DNA of 46,412 bases from Saprospiraceae bacterium (lineage in GTDB: Bacteria; Bacteroidota; Bacteroidia; Chitinophagales; Saprospiraceae), in assembly GCA_029263015.1 (NCBI GenBank), contig JAJCYI010000003.1:1-46412 (forward strand), in the 5' to 3' direction. Positions 8,877 through 17,500 of the stretch are shown here, in pieces. The stretch's first letter is position 1, and each line of letters starts with the position of its first letter. Under the pieces are notes generated by a model. The model worked only from the letters and a program-made list of their open reading frames with translations, had not been told where the DNA came from and did not search any database. A program made the position numbers and the translations under genes.

Positions 8877-10106
8877 ATGTCCGACATCGCTATAAAAGTA
8901 GAAAACCTGTCCAAAAAATATATGATCGGTAAGGCCAGGAGCGGTTCTTTCCGGGAAACTCTGTCTGGCCAATTAAATTCAATTTTTTCAACTAAGAATA
9001 AAGAGGAGGAATTTTGGGCATTAAAAGATGTTTCTTTTGAAGTAAAAAAGGGCGAGGTCTTGGGCGTGATCGGAAGGAACGGTGCCGGCAAAAGCACCCT
9101 CCTCAAAATACTTTCCCGCATTACTGAACCGACCACCGGGCGGGTGGAACTGAATGGACGGGTTGCGTCATTATTAGAGGTGGGCACTGGCTTTCACCCT
9201 GAACTGACAGGCAGGGAGAATATTTTTCTTAACGGGGCATTATTGGGCATGGCCCGACAAGAAATCAAATCCAAATTTGATGAGATCGTTGATTTTTCTG
9301 GGGTAGAGCAATTTATTGATACCCCGGTGAAGAAGTATTCTTCCGGGATGTATGTGCGCTTGGCTTTTGCGGTAGCGGCGCATTTGGAAAGTGAGATATT
9401 GTTGGTGGATGAGGTGTTGGCGGTGGGGGACTTTGAGTTTCAGAGGAAGTGTATGGGGAAAATGGAGGATGTAGCTAGCTGTGGTAAAACTGTATTAATA
9501 GTTAGCCATAATATGGCCTTAATTCAAAAACTTAGCTCAAAAGGAATTTTACTGAACAATGGAAGATTGGAGAAATGGAAAAGTGTAGGTGAAATAATTG
9601 ACTTATATGTAAATAGCATAAATGAACAATCTTCCAGGATTATAGGAAAACTGAACAGCCAACATGATGATATCGAAATCCAGGATATATTAGTCAACAA
9701 TTCTGATTCACCACACATTTCGCTACATCAACACCAAACAAATTTAAATATTGAAATAAAATTTTTTTGCCGTGAAAAACTAAATCTCTCAATAGGTGCG
9801 ATATTATATGACAGAAATAAAATGCAAATAGGATTTTTCAGCCCTGGGCATATGCAACCAGAAAAATTCATTCTCATCTTCGATCCAGGGGAACACAAAA
9901 TAGTCGGAAACGCCCAACTGCCTTTACTCAACAAAGGAATTTATTATTTAACCATAATTGTACATTTACCAGGTTTAATAGGATACATGACTCTTGATAA
10001 CGCGGTCACAATCAACCACCAGGGGTCTCCTACTGAGTCAGGTTTTGTATTCGACCAACATAAAAATGGATATTTCATTATTGAAGGAACCATTCAGCAG
10101 AACTAA
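8877..10106 (+). CDS. wzt: ABC polysaccharide export ATPase (Wzt-like) with C-terminal substrate domain
   Basis: The start at 8877 gives the family-typical MSDIAIKVENLSKKY; an in-frame ATG 66 bp upstream would only add translated spacer. The 409-residue protein has Walker A GRNGAGKST at about residues 66-74, the signature KKYSSGMYVRLAFA, and Walker B ILLVDEVLAVGDF. A C-terminal domain from about residue 250 resembles the beta-sandwich glycan-recognition domain of Wzt proteins. It energises export by the upstream permease. G+C falls abruptly at about 9475 (about codon 200), between Walker B and the H-loop, suggesting recombination that exchanged the specificity part. Confidence 0.9.
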   Translation: MSDIAIKVENLSKKYMIGKARSGSFRETLSGQLNSIFSTKNKEEEFWALKDVSFEVKKGEVLGVIGRNGAGKSTLLKILSRITEPTTGRVELNGRVASLLEVGTGFHPELTGRENIFLNGALLGMARQEIKSKFDEIVDFSGVEQFIDTPVKKYSSGMYVRLAFAVAAHLESEILLVDEVLAVGDFEFQRKCMGKMEDVASCGKTVLIVSHNMALIQKLSSKGILLNNGRLEKWKSVGEIIDLYVNSINEQSSRIIGKLNSQHDDIEIQDILVNNSDSPHISLHQHQTNLNIEIKFFCREKLNLSIGAILYDRNKMQIGFFSPGHMQPEKFILIFDPGEHKIVGNAQLPLLNKGIYYLTIIVHLPGLIGYMTLDNAVTINHQGSPTESGFVFDQHKNGYFIIEGTIQQN

Positions 10107-10108
10107 TT

Positions 10109-11050
10109 ATGTCTATATCTCTAATCTCATATGCAACACCAGGGTTTTATAAAAGTCAAAAAGTATTAAGTAATTCCGCAAAAAAATATGGAGTTCATCA
10201 TGTATTTAATTTCAACTCAATTTGGTTAAGCTTATTTCGAACAGAGTTCAAAATAAAAAATTCGCAACATTTTCAGCATAAAAGAGGTGCAGGTTATTGG
10301 GTTTGGAAACCATACATCATCGATTTGATGATGAAAAAACTAAATACTAATGATTTTTTAATATACTTAGATTCAGGAATAATAATTCAAAAACCTGTTC
10401 AAGAGCTATTGAGTATATGCTCTCAAAATCATGGAATTATGCTATTTACAGTTCCTAACCTTAACAATAAGGAATGGATAAAAAGAGATGCCTTTATTAT
10501 TATGAATTGTGACAACGAAAAATATTACAACTCTAAACATATCGTGTCTAATATGGTAATACTAAAAAAAAATTCCTACTCAGTAAAATTTATTAAGGAA
10601 TGGCTTCGGCTAATTCAAAATTTTCAATTAGTAAGTGATTCAAAAAACATTATGGGTGAAGAAAATTTCATGGAATTTATCGAACATAGGCATTGTCAAT
10701 CAATACTGACTTTATTAGCAGCTAAAAATAATTTAAGCCCATTTAGAAGCCCATGTCAATATACTAACCATCTAAAAATGAAACCAAATAGGGAACATGG
10801 CGAAATCACCTACAACCCTCAGTTATCCGTAATGAAATATGTTTTGGAAAAAGACACTGATAAAAGTTCACCTTATGGTACAATCTTCAATGTCCATCGC
10901 AAGAAAATTTCCTTTGGAAAGAGAAATTTTTTGTTGAAAATTTGGATTAAAATGCGGATGTTTATGAGAGCAATTCTTGTTCAAATCAAACTCAATACAA
11001 AATACAGGAAGCCAAATACCAAGTTAAACAGATTTTTTCTCAATGAATAA
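10109..11050 (+). CDS. Putative glycosyltransferase-like protein of glycan locus
   Basis: The 313-residue protein starts 2 bp after the Wzt stop. It contains RGAGYWVWKPYII near residue 60, then FLIYLDSGIII, a DXD-like segment, and MEFIEHRHCQSILTLLA near residue 190. This arrangement occurs in uncharacterised GT-A-like proteins of capsule and O-antigen loci. The C-terminal 50 residues are strongly basic, which may favour membrane association. The enzymatic role is inferred from these motifs and from its neighbours; no specific family was identified with certainty. Confidence 0.6.
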   Translation: MSISLISYATPGFYKSQKVLSNSAKKYGVHHVFNFNSIWLSLFRTEFKIKNSQHFQHKRGAGYWVWKPYIIDLMMKKLNTNDFLIYLDSGIIIQKPVQELLSICSQNHGIMLFTVPNLNNKEWIKRDAFIIMNCDNEKYYNSKHIVSNMVILKKNSYSVKFIKEWLRLIQNFQLVSDSKNIMGEENFMEFIEHRHCQSILTLLAAKNNLSPFRSPCQYTNHLKMKPNREHGEITYNPQLSVMKYVLEKDTDKSSPYGTIFNVHRKKISFGKRNFLLKIWIKMRMFMRAILVQIKLNTKYRKPNTKLNRFFLNE

Positions 11051-11960
11051 AGACGATCTTAAAAGGTATCAACATACTGTTTCATGCAAGGATACTGACT
11101 CAATTCCCAAAGTATATAATGCTGGCCACACTATTACCCTAGAGGGAAAGGATTTTCAAGTCATGCATAATGGTATATTAGTTCTGAAAGACAAGCATTA
11201 TGGAGAATTTAATATCCGTATTATTGAAAAACTAAAAGGGCATCATGAGCCACAAGAAGAAAAAGTTTTTTATGAATTTTTAAAAGAAATAAAACCTAAC
11301 TCAACGATGTTAGAATTAGGAAGTTTCTGGGGTTATTATTCTATGTGGTTCAATATGGAGGTAAAAAATGCAGTAAACTTTTTAATCGAACCCATTTTCG
11401 AAGTATTAGAAATTGGAATAAATAATTTTACAGCAAATAAATTAAATGGAAATTTTTTACAAGGCAGCATCGGGGAAACGAGTATAGATAATGTGAATTT
11501 CAACCATTGGGATGGAAGTACGCATATCGTCAATCAATATACTGTTGACGAGTTATTCAAAAACCAAAACCTTGATCACCTTGATATATTGCATGCAGAT
11601 ATACAAGGAGCAGAATATAAAATGTTATTAGGAGCTACTAATAGTTTAACCAAAAAGAAAATAGGCTACCTCTTTGTCTCGACTCACTCGGATTCATTGC
11701 ATAGATTATGTATAAAAGTCCTAAAAAATCATAAATATCAAATCATTATTTCCATATACCCCTTCGAAAGCTTTAGTGTAGATGGATTTATTTATGCAAC
11801 AAATCCGGCTTATGAAAATCAGAGGAAAAATTATATAACTAGAGTAAAAATTTCTCCCTACAAAAGAATGAGACTACTGTTAAAGGCACGGCTCAAAGCC
11901 GATTGGATACACATAAGTCATCATTGTCAAAATTTATTCAAAAATATAACACATTGTTAA
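11043..11960 (+). CDS. FkbM-family methyltransferase
   Basis: The 305-residue protein has the SAM-binding motif I MLELGSFWGYYSMWF near residue 88, NFLIEP for motif II, and DILHADIQGAEYKMLLGA, the hallmark FkbM segment. It probably O-methylates a sugar of the surface glycan. Its ATG overlaps the preceding gene by 8 bp, and it overlaps the following methyltransferase frame, so the cluster is probably one transcript. The C-terminal 40 residues are basic and beyond the usual domain. Confidence 0.82.
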   Translation: MNKDDLKRYQHTVSCKDTDSIPKVYNAGHTITLEGKDFQVMHNGILVLKDKHYGEFNIRIIEKLKGHHEPQEEKVFYEFLKEIKPNSTMLELGSFWGYYSMWFNMEVKNAVNFLIEPIFEVLEIGINNFTANKLNGNFLQGSIGETSIDNVNFNHWDGSTHIVNQYTVDELFKNQNLDHLDILHADIQGAEYKMLLGATNSLTKKKIGYLFVSTHSDSLHRLCIKVLKNHKYQIIISIYPFESFSVDGFIYATNPAYENQRKNYITRVKISPYKRMRLLLKARLKADWIHISHHCQNLFKNITHC

Positions 11961-12595
11961 AAATACTTCTAAAAATCTTATCAGACCCTTCATATAGAAG
12001 GGCAATACGCCTCCTTCATCTGATAAAAGGTTTTCACAAAATCCAAGGATGGTTAAGTCCAATTGAAGCTGCACATTTATTTTATTTTGCAAAAAAGTGT
12101 TCTCCTCAAAGTATTGTTGTTGAAATAGGTAGCTGGAAAGGAAAAAGTACATTCTGTCTGGCCAAAGGGCTGAATAGCGGACAAATTTTTGCTATTGACC
12201 CCTTTGATTCATCAGGTGAAGAAGAAAGTAATAGAGTATATAAAAAATTTAATAAAGGAAAAAATTTGTTAAGACAATTTGAAAGAAATATGGAAAACTA
12301 TGGATTGCATACCAAAGTGACACCGCTAAAAGGGTATTCTAAAAATTTTGTAAATTTTTTTCACAATATAGATTTCTTATTCATTGATGGAGACCATAGC
12401 ATTGAAGGTTGCCTTTTTGATTATGAAAACTACAGTAATAAAATTCCTAAAGGAGGTTTGATCGCTTTTCATGATTTTTATCCTCACAGAAAATTCTTAG
12501 GCCCAACATGGGTAGTAGAAAACAAAGTTATTCCTTCAAATGAATACCAATTACTGGGTACTTTTGATTCTTTATGGGTAGGAAGAAAAAAATAA
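11903..12595 (+). CDS. Class I SAM-dependent methyltransferase
   Basis: The 230-residue protein has motif I VVEIGSWKGKSTFCLAKGL, an acidic AIDPFD motif, and FLFIDGDHSIEGCLFDYENY followed by GGLIAFHDF, the signature of the Methyltransf_24 group. It may methylate a sugar or a linked phosphate. No ATG lies near the N-terminus; in-frame TTG codons at 11903, 11924 and 11954 are possible starts, so the true start is uncertain and overlap with the FkbM gene may be 58 bp or less. Confidence 0.78.
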   Translation: MDTHKSSLSKFIQKYNTLLKILLKILSDPSYRRAIRLLHLIKGFHKIQGWLSPIEAAHLFYFAKKCSPQSIVVEIGSWKGKSTFCLAKGLNSGQIFAIDPFDSSGEEESNRVYKKFNKGKNLLRQFERNMENYGLHTKVTPLKGYSKNFVNFFHNIDFLFIDGDHSIEGCLFDYENYSNKIPKGGLIAFHDFYPHRKFLGPTWVVENKVIPSNEYQLLGTFDSLWVGRKK

Positions 12596-12646
12596 TCTTT
12601 TATCCTGGTTATACTACTTTAGAAGTAAAACAGAAATAAATAGTTT

Positions 12647-13447
12647 GTGTATCAACTCCCAATTTCTGCAATTATTACTTCCACCAATGAAGGGGAGTCA
12701 TTGGAAGTACTATTAAAAACTATTCAATTTTGTAAAGAAATAATCGTCATTGACCTCACATCAGAACACGAAACCAAAGCAGTGGCAGAAAGATATGCAA
12801 CTAAATATATTCCACATAAAAAAGTTGTGGTTGTTGAATATGTTAGGAAAAAAATAAAAAATATCGCTATCCATGACTGGATACTTTTCTTAGACCCAGA
12901 TGAATTTTTAACTCCTCAAATAAATGATAATTTACAAAATATATTTTCATCTGACCTAAACCGGATTGGAATAATTGAATTGCCATGGCGGTTCAATTTT
13001 TTAGGCAAACCTCTCAAAGGAACTATATGGGGCGGGGATAGAAAAAAGAGTGCCCTCGTTCATCGAGAACGAGTAATTTGGCACAACTACGTTCATCAAG
13101 GAATTGAGATTAAAGATGGGTTTCGCAGTTATACAATTGAAAACATCAATAATAACTATATCCATCATAACTGGGTGCAAAGTATCCCAAAATTTATAGA
13201 AAAACATTTACGATATATTTGTGAAGAGGGGAAAACAAGGCATCAAAAAGGTGTCAGGTACTCTTTTAACAGCCATCTCCTATACACTTTAAGAGCTTTC
13301 AAATCATGCTTTTTTGATGCAAAAGGCTACCGGGATGGTTTGATTGGCTTTGGGCTTAGCTGTTTCTGGGTGTGGTACGAATATAGCTGCTGGGCTTCCC
13401 TGAGGAAATACCAAAAACAAATTGAAAATCCAACCAAAGCAACTTGA
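12647..13447 (+). CDS. Glycosyltransferase family 2 (WaaE/KdtX-like)
   Basis: The 266-residue enzyme begins with a GTG start and the pattern PISAIITSTNEGESLEVLL. DWILFLDPDEFLTPQ near residue 85 supplies the DXD-type site, and WHNYVHQGIE and YIHHNW follow, as in the WaaE-like LPS-core glucosyltransferase subgroup. The C-terminal KGYRDGLIGFGLSCFWVWYE matches the amphipathic end found in that group. The next gene follows immediately, with a possible 4-bp overlap if its TTG start is used. Confidence 0.82.
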   Translation: MYQLPISAIITSTNEGESLEVLLKTIQFCKEIIVIDLTSEHETKAVAERYATKYIPHKKVVVVEYVRKKIKNIAIHDWILFLDPDEFLTPQINDNLQNIFSSDLNRIGIIELPWRFNFLGKPLKGTIWGGDRKKSALVHRERVIWHNYVHQGIEIKDGFRSYTIENINNNYIHHNWVQSIPKFIEKHLRYICEEGKTRHQKGVRYSFNSHLLYTLRAFKSCFFDAKGYRDGLIGFGLSCFWVWYEYSCWASLRKYQKQIENPTKAT

Positions 13448-13479
13448 ACTTACCAGATAGTATTTTAGAAATTTCATCT

Positions 13480-14562
13480 ATGGATAAAGATTCCCTTAAC
13501 ATAGGAGAAACTCAAAATGGTTTATATCCTGCAAAGCCTGAATGGCCAAAAATTTCTATTATAACACCATCCAAAAACCAAGGGATTTATATTGAACAAA
13601 CCATCCGTTCCATTATTCTTCAAAATTATCCAAATATAGAGTACATCATAATTGATGGAGGCAGTATTGACCAAACAGTGGACATTATTAGAAAGCACTC
13701 GTCCTCTTTATCTTATTGGATCAGTGAATCTGATAATGGGCAAAGCCACGCAATAAATAAAGCTCTAAAAAAGGCAACTGGTAAATATGCTACGTGGATT
13801 AATTCAGATGATTTATTAGCTCGAGATGGTTTGTCAAAAATGGCTGATGCTATAATTAACCACCCTGATATAGACTTATTTATAGGCGATATGATCATGT
13901 TGAATAAAAATGGGGAGTTAGAAAACAAAAGTGAACAATATGAAAGCTCTTTTACACTTGTAAATCAGTTGGCTTCTTTTCCCTATGTCCAACCAGCTTG
14001 TTTCTTTAAAATGGATTTTGTTAAAAAATTAGGTTGGATAGATGAAAGATTTCATGTTACAATGGATCTTGACCTATTCCTTAGAATATTATTAGCTGGT
14101 GGGAAAATAAAAAGGATCAACCAAGCCATCGGAATTTTCAGGGTTCAACCTGCTGCAAAGACCAACACCTTTTCTAAACAATGGGAAGTGGAAAGGAACA
14201 TAGTATTCAGCAAATTTTTAAGGAGTATAAAAATAGACAGGTCAATTATTGAAAAGCTGATTAATTTAAATGTATATATAGACGAAAGTGATGTTTATGA
14301 AGTAAACCTGTCAATACCTCAAGCAGAAATAGTATCATCCGTAAAGATTTTCCTGACTGATACTATCTTCATGTTTTTCTGGAGTAACAGATTTCGTGAC
14401 GTTCACCAGTTTATCTGTCAAATGGAAATTTATTTTCCTCAATGGGTTGGGACACCAATTAAAAAAATAAAAATGAAGGCTTACTTGTCCATCCATCCTT
14501 TTTCCAGGATAGCCCTCAACTCCTTGCTTAAAATTTACAGGTTATTAAAAACATTATTATAG
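13480..14562 (+). CDS. Glycosyltransferase family 2
   Basis: The ATG at 13480 is preferred; an in-frame TTG at 13444 would overlap the previous stop as TTGA and add 12 residues. The protein of 360 residues contains ISIITPSKNQGIYIEQTIRS, YIIIDGGSIDQTVDII, and TWINSDDLLARDG, the DXD-like site in this GT2 subgroup. PYVQPACFFK and HVTMDLDLFLRIL form the acceptor side. It is the last gene of the plus-strand run that starts at the ABC exporter and converges on the C25 protease gene with a 14-bp gap and no evident terminator. Confidence 0.85.
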   Translation: MDKDSLNIGETQNGLYPAKPEWPKISIITPSKNQGIYIEQTIRSIILQNYPNIEYIIIDGGSIDQTVDIIRKHSSSLSYWISESDNGQSHAINKALKKATGKYATWINSDDLLARDGLSKMADAIINHPDIDLFIGDMIMLNKNGELENKSEQYESSFTLVNQLASFPYVQPACFFKMDFVKKLGWIDERFHVTMDLDLFLRILLAGGKIKRINQAIGIFRVQPAAKTNTFSKQWEVERNIVFSKFLRSIKIDRSIIEKLINLNVYIDESDVYEVNLSIPQAEIVSSVKIFLTDTIFMFFWSNRFRDVHQFICQMEIYFPQWVGTPIKKIKMKAYLSIHPFSRIALNSLLKIYRLLKTLL

Positions 14563-14576
14563 AGAGTTGGAATAAC

Positions 14577-17500
14577 CTACCTTATCAGCACCATTTTACC
14601 TACCCCGCCTTTAAAATATTTATCTATTTTTTCCTGCTGGTATTTTTCCCTTTCTGTTCCAGTTTTCTCATTGATCGAAAACCGGTAGAGATAGACCCCG
14701 TTCGCCAGCCGGTCACCATATTCATCTCTCCCATCCCAAGCAAAGTCAGTCATATTAGTGCCAACTCTCAAAGGTCCCAGTTCCATTTCGTCTATCTCTT
14801 TTACGATTCTTCCCGAAACGGTCATTATCTGCAATTTATAATCTGTGGGGGTTTCCCTGCCCGTGAGCGTATAAATGAAACGGGTAGATGTTGAAAACGG
14901 ATTGGGGTAATTGATCAAATTTGAAATGGCATCTTTATTACTGATTTCAAAGCTCACCTTGTAGTCAAATTTTCCAGACACATTCCCTGTCACGTCTGTT
15001 CCCTGCACCAATAATTCATAAATCCCATCCAATTTGAAGTCTGGGCGATACTCTACCCTTGCTTCGTTCTTGCCATTTGCAATTGCCGGAAAAAATATTG
15101 TTTCATCACCGTCAAGAGGGATAATATCTGCCAATTGATCAGTCGGTGTTTTAATAAATAAGTTGATATTAGAAGTATCGTTCAAACCGAGAAATGGATT
15201 TTCATCCTTTAGCGAGATGATAATCAACGGCTCCGGTGCCACCAAATCTCCATCCATCAAATGTTGCCCATCAAATGTAATTTCCAGCAAAGGGTTTTTA
15301 TTATCTTTCTCAACAAAAAACTGGTCAATCAAAAAATTATTCAAATGCGACAATTCTGGTTGATCGTCATTTGGGTTTACTTCAACATTAATGCTTTGTA
15401 GCCCACTCAATGATTTAGAATCAAAGGACAAGATGGCGTTAGTCACTTGGTTTGCCTTTAATTCTTCTATTCTATTATAGATTTCATCTCCTTGATTTTG
15501 CTGATTAAAGACATTATATTTAATTAAAACACTATCCGCGTCATTATCAGAGATGTTCTCAAGGGCATACTCGACCGAAAATATTTCACCTTGTTGGAGC
15601 GTGTCTTTATGGAATTCATAAAGGCTCGAAGGGCTGACGGCCAATTCAGGTACACCATCATAAACCACCCTCCAATTTTCAAGGTTACGGGCAGTTCTAT
15701 CCGTTTCATCGTTGATGGTAAACGACAATTTCAAATAAGGGAACTGTTGCGCATCAATATCATCCAAGTCAAATATTTTTTCCTGAATTCCTTCTACCAA
15801 TAATGAATCAACATTTTGATCAAGGTTAATTCCATAAACGGAAAGCATGATAGTATCATTTTCAGTACCGATTACCGATAGTTCATCCCAATTAAATTCA
15901 TCCCATCTTTTAGCCGGGCCAATTAAAGTCGAAGCCGCTCCCCCTTCAGTCACAAATTCTGGAAATGCTTGCTCCACAATTGGTTCATCATTGATGTCAT
16001 TAGCAATACTTTCTGCTAAAGCCCCTCCCCCTTCCTGAAAAATAAAAACATAAGGAACTGCTCCTTTTTCCTCTAATTTACGAATTTTAGTTGCACCTCG
16101 TTCTTCAAGTACGGAGAATAAATTTTTCCCAAATAAAAGCGAGTCAACAGCCCATTCTTCTGGCGAATAATCTGCATCAATATTTTTTTGGACTGAATAA
16201 AAAATAACGTACCAATTATCTGGTACTATGTTTTCAATAAAATTAATTAAATTCTCTCTATCCTCTGAATCATTAGTTTCATAAATCCAAGGACAAATTA
16301 CATTATTCGCAGGAACTGATCCATGAGCCCCGCCTATTGGAGGAGTAAACCAGTTTGGATACCATACTGGGTTAATTAGGATCATTTGTATTCCTTGGTC
16401 AACAAGCCATGGCCAAGGGCAACCAATTGGCTGTCCACTGACTACAAACTGAGGTGGGTCACCAGATTCGTATACCTTATTTTTCACCCTCACATCATGT
16501 AAATTAGCTACAAAACTAATATCCCGATCTTCCTCCACCAATTTTAACCCCTCATATTCATTATCCAAATATTGCCCAAAATCCGACTGGTTCCACCCCT
16601 CCTTCCCTTCTAAATAAACAAAAGAACTCGCACTCCAATTAAACCCCGCCACCGCAGAAACACTATCAGGACTGACCCGCCAATAATAAACCTCCTCCTC
16701 TTGCAGGTTAATGTTCGGCTGCCATTTCAACAGCCCACCTGCTTGCTCGATCTCATATTGCATTAAATACGGGCTATCAAAAGTTTCGATAGTATCCATT
16801 TGGAATATATATTTCTGGGTCGAGACCAAAGGATCATAGGTAGAAGCAGTAAGGGTAAGGTCTTGATAACCAACAATGGCAAACTCATAAGGATATACTG
16901 CCTTTACGCCGTTGTTCTGAATAAAAAAAGTAAATCCTTTTTGGCCAGAAAAATCAGTGAGTTCATTGTTTGCTTCTGCCACTGGAGCGGGCATTTCAAC
17001 CAATACGCCTTCTTTATCCAATTCGATATGCAGTTTATTCAATCCAAGCGAGGCTTCCCCCAAAGTGGGCAGGTCGTAACTCAGCGAAATACGATTCAGC
17101 GGAACGGCGACCCTATCTTTTTTCAACTCCACTATACTGTTATCAGGCAATTCTTGATTAATCACCAAATCAATTGAATCATTTTGCACAGTTGCCTTGC
17201 CTATATTGATCAGGTCAAACTCCAATTTAAAGTTATCTGTAGTTACATTGACAATGCTGGGTGTAATTTTCACGGAAGAAAAATCAGCAACATAATCTGG
17301 CCCTTCGAAATTGTTCAACCGCAAGGCGGGATCACCATTCAATGTGACTTGCTGTACTAAGATTCGATCACCAAAGCTAGAGCTTTCCAAATATTCATTG
17401 GTGCCTCTCAATATATCACCAATTGGCTTTCCATATAAATCATTTCCCATCATTGAATAAACTTGCCTTGTATAACTGTTCAACGAAGAAATAAAACCTG

